Shown piece by piece: positions 32,713 through 44,055 of a stretch of 64,000 nucleotides of DNA. Position numbers and translations under genes: made by a program. Below the pieces are notes generated by a model. It had not been told where the DNA came from. It saw only the letters and a list, made by a program, of their open reading frames with translations, and did not search any database. This DNA is from Bufo bufo (lineage: Eukaryota > Chordata > Amphibia > Anura > Bufonidae): positions 71,641,371 to 71,705,370 of the forward strand of contig NC_053393.1 in NCBI RefSeq assembly GCF_905171765.1, given 5' to 3'. Every line of letters starts with the position of its first letter. Position 1 is the first letter of the stretch.

Positions 32713-32974
32713 CAGGGGCGTAGCTATAATTCATAGGGTCCCATAGCAAAATGAGATGGGCCCCACCAATTAGTGTAAGAAAATTAAAAAAACAGCAGCA
32801 TAAGTAGCAACAATTCTAGGTATGTATAATAGCACCGTATATCAGAAAACCCACATTATAGCAAAAAGCCACCATATTGTTATTATAAGTCCGTGCCACT
32901 GACTGCCCCCCTTCCCCCAACCTCTGGACCCCATAGCAAGTACTATGGCTGCTAAGGCTATACGTACACCCCTG
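32713..32974. mobile_element. hAT-like MITE (GGGGCGTAGCTATAATT family), uninterrupted copy
   Basis: The left end AGGGGCGTAGCTATAATTCA and the right end GCTATACGTACACCCCT are imperfect inverted repeats around about 230 bp. CACATTATAGCAAAAAGCCA is shared with the copy at 13310-14372. Confidence 0.65.
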
Positions 32975-33566
32975 CTACGATATGGAAAGCCTGTATTACC
33001 ACATTGTTACATCACAGCAAATTGTGCCAATGGCAAACTCCGTTCTACTACATCACATATGCATTGTTTTCTGAATGTAGTTTGGGTTATTATTAGGCAC
33101 TGTATAGGACTCAGTGTTTTTCCGCTAGTAAATTATTGATCTGCAATCTCTGCTGATGGAAATAATTGTGTCTGTGTGAGGTTCATAGGAAATCATGACA
33201 GCAGGAACATCGGCTAATGATTTTCTTTCTTGGTGGAATCAATGTTTTTCTTCTCTGATTTACAGTATATGGTGCACAGCGTTTCTAACATAAAATGTTG
33301 TCTAGAACGGCGGCCTCCGACCTGTGTCTCTCTAGCTACAACTCCCATCATGCAGGAAGTGGATGTTTGGATCAGTAGGAAAGCCACATCATGGAGGAGC
33401 AGTGACCTAGAATAACCAGGGTCACAGGTCCCCCTTATCTCTAGTCCAGATTGCATATAGTCACGTGATGTCATCGGGTCAATAGCCTATGATGTTGGTG
33501 CTAATGCCCGGAGTGTGAAGACCGACAACAAATGTCACGTTGTTTCTATTTGTTCTTCTACCATAA
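32975..33566. other. Gene-free stretch
   Basis: No coding region is supported. CTACAACTCCCATCATGCAG near 33339 resembles a motif common in vertebrate dispersed repeats, but no boundaries were found. Confidence 0.3.
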
Positions 33567-33869
33567 AAGCTCATAGACACAACTGTATGTATTTTTTTCT
33601 GCAAAACAGATGACATCCGTGTTGGATCCGTTTTTTTTTTTCTTTGTAAAGATCCATTGTAACAATGCTTGTCCTTGTCCGCAAAATGGAAAAGAATAGG
33701 ACATGTTGTATTTTTTTTGTGGAATGGATATGCGGACATATGGAGACGGGATGCACACTGAGTAATTTCATTTTTTCTTGTTGCACACCCATTGAAATGA
33801 ATTGGTTCCGCATACGGACCTGTGAGAAAAAAGAAAAAGGAAAAAAATTACGTTCGTGTGCATGAGCCC
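33567..33869. mobile_element. Harbinger-type MITE, diverged copy
   Basis: The right end GTTCGTGTGCATGAGCCC is clear. The left end AAGCTCATAGACACAAC is a mutated counterpart. The interior carries GGATCCGTTTTTTTTTT and TGGTTCCGCATACGG blocks typical of the family. Confidence 0.6.
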
Positions 33870-34779
33870 TAGAGTTTATCATGTTCGCAGCAGCACAGAG
33901 TATTTCAGCTCAGGCATAGCGATATATCAGATTTTGCCTCGGCATACACTAAACATGAACTAAACATACAATCAAACTGTCAAATCTTAATAAATAAAAA
34001 AAAGTTGTATTCAAACCCTTAACATGGATTAGCAGTTTTTATCCTAAAAATTAGGTCTCTTTGGAAAGTGCTTTTTTTTCTAAAAATATTCCTCACTGTG
34101 GGCTGCTGAGCTATAATCAGCGACTACTGCAGAGCTGAATTTTCTGTTAGGTTCTGAAATAGTCTGCAATTCACAAGCGTTCTCCATGCTTTACACTGCA
34201 GCCCTGCTTGTTAAAATTGGCTGTTGTGTATAAGCCCACCAAGGGTGCCGACTCTCCCAGAGACTAGTCCTGTATGGGGACTTACTGGTAATGCTCCATG
34301 GAAAACAATCCTCTGCACATTTCAAGTGGAAATAATAAAATTATTAGGTAAAGCTACATTCACACTGTAATATGTTTGCCATATGTGCAGGAAAGGTGGA
34401 AACATTCCCAGTGCATACATTAACCATAGGCCGCCATTCACCTGACTGTATATACGGTACTACACAGTATATGTTGTTTTTGTTTTTATTTACAATGGGA
34501 GCCTATGGCATCTGTCCAAAGTATGCATCAGAAAATTGTCCCAATTTTTAATTGCCATTATAGAGCGCAGTGTACAGAGCGCCTGATTACTACATGGAAG
34601 ATGAAGTCGTCTGGAGTTCCCCTTTAATTTATGCTCTTGCATTTTCTATTCTATACAGTACCAATCTGCTCTATATAAAATACATGCCCTAGAATAGATA
34701 ATTCATAGATTTCAGCTGGGGTTTATTTGTGTTGTAATTCTTCCACCTTACAGGATTGTCCTCCTTGGGAAATTATTTT
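33870..34779. other. No feature recognised
   Basis: About 900 bp of AT-rich, apparently unique intronic sequence. No repeat boundaries or open frames of interest were seen. Confidence 0.35.
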
Positions 34780-35720
34780 CTATATATATACTAGCAGAAG
34801 GACCCGGCTTCGCACGGGTATATTTCATCTATTTCATTTAATGTTTGTGTGTATGTCGTTAAAAAAATATCGACAGTATCCCCTCATAACAGTGATCTCT
34901 ACAGCATCCCACCCCCTTAAAAGTGACCTCCACAGCCCCTCACCCCTTAACTATGACCCCCCCACAGTGCCCGACCACCTTAAAATGAGACCTCCACAGC
35001 AGTCCACCCCCTTAACTTTGACCTTCACAGCTGCCCACCCCTTTAACATCGAGTTCCACAGCACCCCACCCCCTTAACAGTGACCCCTACAGCACCTCCC
35101 CTCTTAACACTGACCTCCATAGGTGAACGTCCCCTTAACTGTGACCTCCACTGTTCCCTGCCCCCTTAACAGAGACCTCCACAGCACACGCCCCTTTAAC
35201 AGTGACTACTACAGTACCCCGCTCCCTTGACAGTGACCTCCACAGTACCCCACTCCCTTAAAAGTGACCTCACAGTACGCTGCTGCCTTTTACAGTGACC
35301 TCCATAGTGCCCGCCTCTTTATCAGTGACCTCCACAGTGGCCGCCCCTTTATTAGTGACCTCCACAGTGGCAGCCCCTTTATTAGTGACCTCCACAGTAC
35401 CCTATCTCCTTAACAGTGATTTCCACAGGGGCCTGCCCCCTTAACAGTGACCTCTACAGCAGCCGCCCCTTTATTAGTGACCTCCACAGTACCCCATCTC
35501 CTTAACAGTGATTTCCACAATAACTCGCCCCCTTAACAGTGACCTCCAAAGCGCTCCGTTCCCTTAAAGTATGACAACCCGCCCCCTTAACAGTGACCTC
35601 TACAGCACCCTTCCACTTAGCACTGACCTCCATAGCGGACCGTCCCCTTAAATGTGACTTCCACAGCACTCCGCTCCCTTAACAGTGTCATCCACAATGC
35701 CCTGCCCCTTTAAAGGGGAC
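34780..35720. repeat. About 28-bp C-rich minisatellite
   Basis: Roughly 30 diverged units of the type CCCCTTAACAGTGACCTCCA + CAGTGCCC follow a segment containing ACTAGCAGAAGGACCCGGCT and TCGCACGGG. The clearest units (about 35330-35400) repeat every 28 bases. The leading segment looks like the end of a dispersed element, so the array is probably carried by a transposon. Confidence 0.8.
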
Positions 35721-35894
35721 CTACAGCAGAGAAGAAAAATGACTGGGTTGTTATGGAAACCTGGTGTAAAACTGTGTCTGTCGAGACTGGAGGACCTATG
35801 AACTTCAATAAGCGTCATGTGATGGTGCCATATTTGCATTTTTTGGGAATATCTCAGGAACTGTACGTCCTAGAGAGCTGAACTTGTTCTATCT

Positions 35895-36015
35895 TTTGCG
35901 GAACGGCCAGATTGCGGACCCCATTCAAGTGAATGTGGCTGCCCCACAGTCAGTGCACATGCAATATGTGGTCCGCAGCACGGCCCGGCCAGCACACGGC
36001 CGTGTGAAACAGGCC
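35895..36015. mobile_element. Harbinger-type MITE, right-end fragment
   Basis: GCACACGGCCGTGTGAAACA + GGCC followed by TTA is the right terminus of the GGCC-ended MITE type seen at 13407-13740. The interior (TTGCGGAACGGCCAG) is present, but the left terminus is missing. Confidence 0.55.
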
Positions 36016-36654
36016 TTACTCTGCTCATGTACTAGTTCCCAGTGGAAGTGAATAGAGAACGCCGATGGATGGGACTGGTCACATGACCTTCCATCAGTGG
36101 CCATTTTGGAATGGCAGTGCTGGCAACCTGATAAGAGAGCCTTCTATTAATAACTATTTAGGCATATTGAACCATCGGACATTGATGCCGATTGCCTAAT
36201 TATGCCTATACTGTATGTGCAGGTATGTGCTGTTCCCAGCTAGTAATATAAAGTGGGTGACACTTTTAGAGAGGGTTTCCAGCATTAGAAGAACATGGCT
36301 GCTTTCTTACAAAAAGATTGCCACGCCTGTCTATGGCTTCTGTCTGGTATGATTACTCATCTGCATTGAAGTGATATGGGCTAAGCTGCAATACCACACA
36401 CAACCTGTGGACAGGTGTGGTGTGGTTTTATAAAGAAAGCAACCATGTTTTTGTCACTATGGCACCTGAGCTCTCGGGGCCTGAACTGCCCCCCTGCGCT
36501 AAGATCGGGAAAGTTCCTTGTAGTAGCTTCAAGCCTATCACAGTAATATATTCCTATGGAGCCCTGCCTGTCACAGGGCTCTATAGGAGTGTTATTGAAT
36601 CTTCCATAGGCTGCAATGGTGATTCAATGCAGTCTATGGGAGAAGCAATGTAAT
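36016..36654. other. Gene-free stretch
   Basis: About 640 bp with no supported coding region. CCTATGGAGCCCTG and GGGCTCTATAGGAGT (36554-36593) form a short inverted repeat, perhaps an element core. Confidence 0.3.
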
Positions 36655-36960
36655 GATCGTATGTAAAAATCTAAGTAAAAAAAAATATCTATATGTTAAA
36701 AAAAACCTCTCCAAGAAAAACTGAATAAATAAAAAGTGATCAAAAAGTCATACACACTCCAAACTGGTATCAATAAAAACTATAGATTGTCCCACAAAAA
36801 AAATGAGCCTCTGTACAGGTCCATAGAAATAACTATAAAAAAGTTATGGAGTCAGAATTTGACAGAATAAAACACCAGAAAAACTGTATAAATGTGGTAA
36901 TTGTACTGATCTGCCCTCCTATGGCTTTGTGAACAGAAAAATAAAAAAGCTTTGTCTCCA
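36655..36960. mobile_element. AT-rich dispersed repeat (CATAACTTTTTT family), inverted copy
   Basis: GATCAAAAAGTCATACACAC, TGGTATCAATAAAAACTA and AAAAAAGTTATGGAGTCA are the reverse complements of blocks in 9540-10200. The order is also inverted, so this is the same family on the other strand. Confidence 0.65.
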
Positions 36961-37534
36961 GGAAGGTAGGGAGTGAAAAACAAAAAAATACCACTCATCC
37001 ATCAAGTTGCTGGTTTGTGAATGCTTCCAAAAATGTCACTCTCTGCATTTTACATACATTAGAAAAAGTTGCTTAAGAAAACCAAATCCTGGACTTGTAC
37101 CCAGATACAGGGGCGTAACTAGAATTGACTGGGCCCCACAGCAAATATTTGTAAGGGCCCCTCCAGCGCGCTTCGCACCTCCCTCCTCCTGTGTAAACCC
37201 CACTCCTTTGGCACAGTGTAGCGGTATACTGTATATTGTGGGGCACAGTGTAGAGGTATACTGTATATTGTGTGGCACAGTGGATGCTATATGTGTATAA
37301 CATAAATATATTTCACATGAACACTTACAGTTACTTGGCTTGGCCCTTGGGGATCTCGGACTCCACTTCCACACTTTGGCCGTGGGCTCGGCGGAGCTGA
37401 TGTTGTGTTTTATCCTAATGAGAAAGATTTCATAATAAGGATTTGGAGAAGGGGCAGAGGGATAGCAGAGCAGGGAGAGGCTGGTGCTGCTACTAGGGGG
37501 TCATACCATGGGGAGTAATAAAGCCCACCATAAT

Positions 37535-38335
37535 GCCCCCCCCCCCCCAGTAGTAATAATTCTCCTTACAATGTGACAGTGCAAAAATACCCCCTTGTAA
37601 TGCCCCCAGTTGAGCTAATGTCCCCATAGTGCCCCCATAATGTCCCAGTATAAAATACCCCTATATAGTGCCCCCAGTAAATTCCCCCATAGTGCTCCTC
37701 TCCCCCCTTCCTGCTAGTGCCCCCCATAATGTACCAGTATAAAATGCCCCATATATAGTGCCCCAGTAGATGCCCCTCAGTGTCCGGCCTCTGATAGGCT
37801 GCCGGCCTAGTGTCCCCCATAATGCCCCCCAATAATGTGCCAGTAAGTGTCCCCATAGATGCCCCCCCATCATGTGCCAGTATCAAGTGCCTCTCTCCTC
37901 CCCCCCACATGTCCCAGTATCATAGTGCCATCTCCCCCCCCCCACAAAAAAAGTGCCAGTATCAAGTGCCTCTCTCCCTCCCCCCCATGTGCCAGTATCA
38001 GGTGCCTCTCTCCCCCCCCAGGTGCCAGTATCAGGTGCCAACCCCTCTCCCCCCCCCATGTGCCAGTATCAGGTGCCTCTCCCCCCCCCCCCATGTGCCA
38101 GTATCAAGTGCCTCTCTCCCTCCCCCCCATGTGCCAGTATCAGGTGCCTCTCTCCCCCCCAGGTGCCAGTATCAGGTGCCAACCCCTCTCCCCCCCCCAT
38201 GTGCCAGTATCAGGTGCCTCTCCCCCCCCCATGTGCCAGTTTCAGGTGCCAACCCCCCCTCCCAGGTGCCAGTATCAGGTGCCTCCCCCCATGTGCCAGT
38301 ATCAGGTGCCTCCCGTTCCCCCCATTGCAGTAACA
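37535..38335. repeat. C-rich tandem array (GTGCCAGTATCAGGTGCC)
   Basis: Units of roughly 30-40 bp with GTGCCAGTATCAGGTGCC and runs of C follow a less regular region of CCCCATAATG and AGTGCCCCCAGTA blocks. The period is uneven because the C-runs vary in length. Proline-rich open frames here are by-products. Confidence 0.8.
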
Positions 38336-38459
38336 GTCGGGTATTAAAAAAAATATATAAACACTTCTACCTCCATGTCAGCGATGCGATGCAGCCTCTT
38401 CCTGTGTCCCGCCCTGTATGTCCATATATGGAGTCAGTGCTTGTATTTCAGAAAAATTT

Positions 38460-38530
38460 CTGCTGGGATTCAAACCCACGACCTTCTGTATCAGAGGCAA
38501 AGCACTTAACCTCAAGACCATAAGAGCTGC
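38460..38530 (-). repeat. tRNA-like sequence inside the hAT-like element
   Basis: The minus strand reads TGGTCTTGAGGTTAAGTGC (A-box-like), then TGCCTCTGATACAGAAGG and GGGTTTGAATCCC (B-box-like, one base from GGTTCGAATCC). No paired acceptor stem is present, so it is a tRNA-derived SINE head or tRNA relic, not a gene. Confidence 0.6.
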
Positions 38531-38885
38531 CTTGCTGCTGACTGAAAAAATATCAGACTTCTACTGTTATAGCTGGCTAAGTCTACATCTATACACATGA
38601 CAGCTGCTCATATATAGAGATATAGCAGAGCTGAGTGTGCTGGGACAGCTGTCATATAGAGATATAGCAGTGCTGGCTGTGTTGGGGCATCTGTCAGACA
38701 CATCAGAAGACTTTAGGAGACAGTAAGATTAGATCACATTAGCGAGGGGGCCTGGTCAGCCGCTGCTGCTGTGAAGGGGCCCTGAACATTAAGACAAGAA
38801 TCGATATTTAACTAACTTGAAAATAAACTGTCACACACGCTGCCGGGGCCCCGAAGCAGCTGCTTCCCCGGTAGTTACGCCACTA

Positions 38886-39436
38886 CCCATATACCAGGGC
38901 AATATTTCTCCTAGTTTGCATTCATCGTGGCATCCTGTTTACAGCCAGCAACTCTCAATACAAAGAGCTAAAGCCGCCCATATTCTTTATGGCAGGCACT
39001 CCTCTACTGCTCCAGCCTGCCAGAAATGTCCACAACAACTGAGCGCTGCACAAATGTGCTCATCACGAGAAGTTACAAACCCCAACCCAGGGTTACGCTA
39101 CTCATGGCTCCTTCTGAAAACCATATCAGGAGAGATTGCCGCTCTTTGGTCCTATTGTTTTTAGGTTCCTCAAAAGACAGCAACAGCAAGAGATGTAGAG
39201 GAGATGATGTAGTTGTAGGGGTTCCCCATGAGAAGAAGATCAATGGATCTTCCATAGTAAAAGAATTTGGAATTGCTGTTCTTCTATACCTATAAGAATT
39301 TTTTTTTCCTTTATGCTGTTTGCCGTATGGGTTAAAAATATTTTTATATTTTAATAGAAAAGGCTTTTTTTTTTTTTTTTTTTTTTTTTTTGGAACGCTG
39401 TCATGCCTACAATTTATTTTGTTGATTTTTATTTTG
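38886..39436. other. Gene-free stretch with T-run
   Basis: A run of about 25 T lies at 39366-39391. The part from 39296 has GTATGGGTTAAAAATATTTT-like AT-rich blocks related to the CATAACTTTTTT repeat family. No gene is supported. Confidence 0.4.
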
Positions 39437-40650
39437 TCTCACTGCCTGAAGGTTAAAGTAAAACTAAAAATAAACATTATTAATAAATATCAATTAAAAA
39501 TGGGCAAACCTCTCTTTTCTTTATGTATAGCGGGATATAACAAATCTTGTCCCCTAAATAACACTCTTATTCCCACACAACTTAGGGGGAAGGTACAAAG
39601 GTATATATGTGCCTATACCCCCATCTATTTCATCACTTTTTGGTACAGTGTGGGGAATGAGTGTTATACCCACTAATTCACAGAGTATCGACAAGAATAT
39701 ATATTGATTTTTCAATAATTGTCATAGTCTAGTGCAGATGCATATACAGTCAGCCGTGCAGTTGTAGTGCATGACCTGGCCCACTTTAGATTGGGGTCAT
39801 TCTCCCGGCTGATCATATATGTTTGGACCCCCAGGTCCGTACTGACACTCCACACACCAGTGTCCCACTAAACGCCCAATTAGGGATCGCCATATGGGGA
39901 TGCCCGCATTTTATAGAAGACCTCTGTTCAGCAGGACTATTAGTAGTAAAATTGAGCGCAGTATACCAATTGACCACCACCATATGGCTACCTATATTAA
40001 ACTCTCTCAGCCCGCTCTTTTGTCGGCCATCATAGTGCCGATGTGCTGCACGAGACACGTGCAGCGTCTTCCGCCGGCGCAAATATTAGATAGATTACCG
40101 CCTCTCAGACCCCAAAGCCTAGCTTCTGATGAAGTGTCCAAACAAAAGAGCGGGCTGAGAGAGTTGAATATAGGTAGCCATATGGTGATGGTCAATTGGT
40201 ATACTGCGCTCCATTTTACTACTAATAGTGAGTCCTGCAGAACAGAGGTCTTCTATAAAATGCGGGCTCCCCATATGGCGATCCCTAATTGGGTGTTTAG
40301 TGGGACACTGGTGTGTGAAGTGTCAGTACGGACCTGGGGGTCCAAACATATATAATCAGCCGGGAGAATGACCGCAATCTAAAGTGGGTCAGGTCATGCA
40401 CTACAACTGCATGGCTGACTGTATATGCATCTGCAGTAGAGTATGACAATTATTGAAAAATCTACATATATTCTTGTCTATACTCTGTCTGTGAATTAGT
40501 GGGCATAACACTCATTCCCCACACTGTACCAAAAAGTGATGAAATAGATGGGGGTATAGGCACATATATACCTTTGTACCTTCCTCCTAAGTTGTGTGGG
40601 AATAAGAGTGTTATTTAGCAGACAAGATTTGTTATATCCCGCTATATATA

Positions 40651-42165
40651 CAGTGGGATGCGAAAGTTTGGGCAACCTTGTTAATCGTCATGATTTTCCA
40701 GTATAAATCGTTGGTTGTTACGATAAAAAATGGGCACTGTTGTCATTTTATTGTTTCCAAAACCTTTAGAACTAATTATTGGAACTCAAATTGGCTTGGT
40801 AAGCTCAGTGACCCCTGACCTACATACACAGGTGAATCCAATTATGAGAAAGAGTATTTAAGGGGGTCAATTGTAAGTTTCCCTCCTCTTTTAATTTTCT
40901 CTGAAGAGAAGAACATGGGGGTCTCAAAACAACTCTCAAATGACCTGAAGACAAAGATTGTTCACCATCATGGTTTAGGGGAAGGATACAGAAAACTGTC
41001 TCAGAGATTTCAGCCGTCTGTTTCCACAGTTAGGAACATATTGAGGAAATGGAAGACCACAGGCTCAGTTCAAGTTAAGGCTCGAAGTGGCAGACCAAGA
41101 AAAATCTCGGATAGACAGAAGCGACGAATGGTGAGAACAGTCAGAGTCAACCCACAGACCAGCACCAAAGACCTACAACATCATCTTGCTGCAGATGGAG
41201 TCACTGTGCATCGTCCAACCATTCGGCGCACTTTACACAAGGAGATGCTGTATGCGAGAGTGATGCAGAGGAAGCTATTTCTCCGCCCACAGCACAAAAA
41301 GTGCCGCTTGAGGTGGGCTAAAGCACATTTGGACAAGCCAGGTTCATTTTGGAATAAGGTGCTGTGGACTGATGAAACTAAAATTGAATTATTTGGCCAT
41401 AACAAGGGGCGTTATGCATGGAGGAAAAAGAACACAGCATTCCAAGAAAAACACCTGCTACCTACAGTAAAATATGGTGGTGGTTCCATCATGCTGTGGG
41501 GCTGTGTGGCCAGTGCAGGGACTGGGAATCTTGTCAAAGTTGAGGGACGCATGGATTCCACTCAGTATCAGCAGATTCTGGAGACCAATGTCCAGGAATC
41601 AGTGACAAAGCTGAAGCTGCGCCGGGGCTGGATCTTTCAACAAGAGAACGACCCTAAACACTGCTCAAAATCCACTAAGGCATTTATTCAGAGGAACAAG
41701 TACAACGTTCTGGAATGGCCATCTCAGTCCCCAGACCTGAATATAATTGAAAATCTGTGGTGTGACTTAAAGAGAGCTGTCCATGCTCGGAAGCCATCAA
41801 ACCTGAATGAACTAAAGATGTTTTGTAAAGAGGAATGGTCCAAAATACCTTCAACCAGAATCCAGACTCTCATTGGAACCTACAGGAAGCGTTTAGAGGC
41901 TGTAATTTCTGCAAAAGGAGGATCTACTAAATATTGATTTCATTTCTTTTTTGTGGTGCCCAAATTTATGCACCTGCCTAATTTTGTTTAAACAATTATA
42001 GCACACTTTCTGTAAATCCAATAAACTTCATTTCACTTCTCAAATATCACTGTGTGTGTCTCCGATATGATATATTTAACTGACATTTTTTATCGTAACA
42101 ACCAAGGATTTATACAGGAAAATCATGACGATTAACAAGGTTGCCCAAACTTTCGCATCCCACTG
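40651..42165 (+). mobile_element. Tc1-like transposon, 1,515 bp, TA target
   Basis: The termini are 82-base inverted repeats beginning CAGTGGGATGCGAAAGTTTG, and the two copies differ at only two noticed positions. TA flanks both ends. The element interrupts the right arm of the large foldback and contains one full-length transposase frame. The nearly identical ends imply recent insertion. Confidence 0.95.
40915..41937 (+). CDS. Tc1 transposase, open frame with altered catalytic residue
   Basis: The 340-residue frame has the length typical of Tc1/Sleeping Beauty-type transposases, which bind terminal repeats and insert at TA. It shows the N-terminal paired-like helix-turn-helix region (residues about 1-110), a GRPRK AT-hook-like motif (59-63), the first catalytic Asp in LWTDETKIE (Asp153), a glycine-rich box YGGGSIMLWG (187-196) and the catalytic Glu in NIIENLW (Glu279). 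The position of the second catalytic Asp in the DD34E triad, 34 residues before Glu279, is Glu244 (QQENDPKH; codon GAG at 41644-41646). The frame has no stop or frameshift. The Glu is expected to weaken or abolish catalysis, although binding could persist. Start: ATG after GAAGAGAAGAAC. Confidence 0.93.
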   Translation: MGVSKQLSNDLKTKIVHHHGLGEGYRKLSQRFQPSVSTVRNILRKWKTTGSVQVKARSGRPRKISDRQKRRMVRTVRVNPQTSTKDLQHHLAADGVTVHRPTIRRTLHKEMLYARVMQRKLFLRPQHKKCRLRWAKAHLDKPGSFWNKVLWTDETKIELFGHNKGRYAWRKKNTAFQEKHLLPTVKYGGGSIMLWGCVASAGTGNLVKVEGRMDSTQYQQILETNVQESVTKLKLRRGWIFQQENDPKHCSKSTKAFIQRNKYNVLEWPSQSPDLNIIENLWCDLKRAVHARKPSNLNELKMFCKEEWSKIPSTRIQTLIGTYRKRLEAVISAKGGSTKY

Positions 42166-42316
42166 TATATTCCGACAATTTGCCTGTCTCCGTATGAGAA
42201 AAGAGATTCACCCATTTTTAATTGATATTCATTAATAAAGTTTATTTTTTGTTTTACTTTAACCGTTCTTCAGGCAGTGAGACTTCTTAAAAAACAATAC
42301 GTAAACACTGAATATA

Positions 42317-42530
42317 CAGTCCTGATCAAAAGTTTAAGACCACTTAAAATGGCAAAAAATCCTATTTAGCATGGCTGGATCTTAACAAGGTTCCAAGTAG
42401 AGCTTCACCATGCAACAAGAAGAAATTGGAGTGAGACAAAACATTTTTTGAGCATTCAATTTAATGAAAACAACGAATAAACTGAAACAGGCTGTTTTTC
42501 AGCTGATCAAAAGTTTAGGACCATACCATC
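42317..42530 (+). mobile_element. Tc1-like terminal fragment
   Basis: CAGTCCTGATCAAAAGTTTA after TA, and GCTGATCAAAAGTTTAGGAC about 180 bases later, are characteristic of the left end of another Tc1/mariner family. The transposase and right end are missing. Confidence 0.65.
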
Positions 42531-42954
42531 GCTAATGTCAGTCAGCTACATAACAGTATTTCTGGGGGTAGAAACCCTTTTAAAGTTAACCATAGACAAA
42601 TATCATGTGCACAGAGCCCTGTAATTCCTGTTTGTTGCCTTTGAATGAGATTTGTCTTCATATCATCATCATTTTATTCTGACATATTGTAATTGTCAGT
42701 TCTGAGAAAAACCTTCATTATTCGCTCTGTGCCCTGAATTCCTCACCACCATTAGTCATGGAAATGATATTGTGTACTCAGCCCTGGATTACACTGCTTC
42801 CGATGTCTGGTGTGGGTGTTACAGAATTTCCGTGTCACTCATTTTCAAGACAGGCAGATATAATAACTACCAATATGTATCATGTGCGAAGTGGCAGTAC
42901 GAAGTGAAGCCTGTGATAAAGACTGATGGGTACACCGCCAATCACTCCTCTCAC

Positions 42955-43325
42955 ATAAAGGCCTTTAAGGAGTTGTCCAGTATATTTATGTTGGTGGCCT
43001 ATTCTCAGGATAGGCAATTACTATCATTGGGGATCCAACACCCCGTACCCCTGTGGAACAACTGTTTTGGGGGTATGGGGTGTCAGCGACAGAACTACAC
43101 AGCTCATCATTGTGTGGTGGACAGAGCTGGTTACTGCACTGAAGTCAATGGGAGCAGCTCTGCAGGAACCAGCTCCATCCACTCCACAGTGTAGTTCCTA
43201 CTTCTGGTGCCAGAGCTACCCCAAAACAGTTGATCAGGAGGGTGGGGGTGCAGGGTGTCGTACCCCCACCGATCCAAGGACAGGCCAAGTATCCGATGAC
43301 CCCTTTGAAGGGGTTTTCTGTTAAT
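42955..43325. repeat. Dispersed repeat with AAGGAG/AAGGGG ends
   Basis: GGCCTTTAAGGAGTTGTCC at the left and CCCCTTTGAAGGGGTTTTC at the right are rough inverted ends. CCACCGATCCAAGGACAGGC and CTCAGGATAGGCAATTACTA resemble blocks at 4101-4420. It is probably an old short DNA element. Confidence 0.4.
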
Positions 43326-43352
43326 GTTTATTTCTTATCAAGTAATATAAAT

Positions 43353-44055
43353 TGTAAAATATAAGAAAAAGAACTGGATCGCACATCCTCAATACTATGC
43401 TTTTATCGAACTGCTTCTCAGCATAATTAACATCGCTTCTCAGCGCAATATATCGTATACCTACGCCATGTTGCATGCTGTACATGAGGCATTAGTATAC
43501 AATTTGATCAAAAAGCATAGGCCCACTCACCACGACAAGGTTGCCTCTTTGAATGGGACCCTACTCTAAATTTGGCGCAGCACTGCACGGCGACCACCAA
43601 CAGGCAGCAGGACCCAGTGGCCAAACAGCGCTCCCACTGTCTGGCAAAGCCACCTTGGCACTGGGCCCCACCAACCCAACAGGACAGCACCAAAGCAACA
43701 ATGGCCGCCGTGTAGTACTGCACCATGTGAACAGGTGTGGAACTCACCCTATCACATACTCTCAGGAACTCAAACTGAGAGGTAGGAATTTATACCCTTA
43801 TGCAGACTCCTGCTAATTAAAAGCACCTGGGCCGAATGGGGAGGATGCTGATACCAGTGGGGAAAAGAACAAAATGTAAAATATAATAAAAAGAACTGGA
43901 TCGCACATCCTCAATACTATGCTTTTATCTAACTGCTTCTCAGCATAATTAAAATCGCTTCTCAGCGCAATATATCATATACCTACTTCTATGCTAAATA
44001 CTGTACATGAGGCATTAGTATACAATTTGATCAAAAAGCATAGGCCCACTCACCC
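43353..44055 (+). repeat. Pair of about 180-bp direct repeats
   Basis: The copies at 43353-43533 and 43874-44055 share AAAAGAACTGGATCGCACAT, CCTCAATACTATGCTTTTAT and TTAGTATACAATTTGATCAA. They differ at few positions and are offset by about 521 bases. The intervening 340 bp is non-coding and CA-rich. The pair could be a tandem segmental duplication or the terminal repeats of an unknown element. Confidence 0.75.

Larger units (their letters stand above)
37108..38885. mobile_element. Non-autonomous hAT-like element, 1.78 kb
   Basis: The left terminus CAGGGGCGTAACTAGAATTG and the right terminus CCCGGTAGTTACGCCACTA are inverted repeats. Next to them lie CCCAGATA (37100-37107) and CCCATATA (38886-38893), an 8-bp target duplication with one mismatch. 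There is no transposase. It carries a C-rich array and a tRNA-like sequence. A partial relative in the opposite orientation begins at about 63352. Confidence 0.75.
39437..42284. mobile_element. Large foldback element, about 580-bp arms
   Basis: GTCTCACTGCCTGAAGG at the left edge is mirrored by CTTCAGGCAGTGAGAC at 42269-42284. Arm blocks such as GCGGGATATAACAAATCTTG, CTATTTCATCACTTTTTGGT and GTGCATGACCTGGCCCACTT all have inverted counterparts between 40146 and 42284. The arms join through a loop of about 120 bp (40023-40145). The right arm is interrupted by a Tc1 element at 40651-42165. No protein of its own was recognised. Confidence 0.85.

Noticed and set aside
37810..38523. Proline-rich 237-residue frame
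   Set aside because: Generated by a C-rich tandem array; overlapping alternatives exist in every frame.
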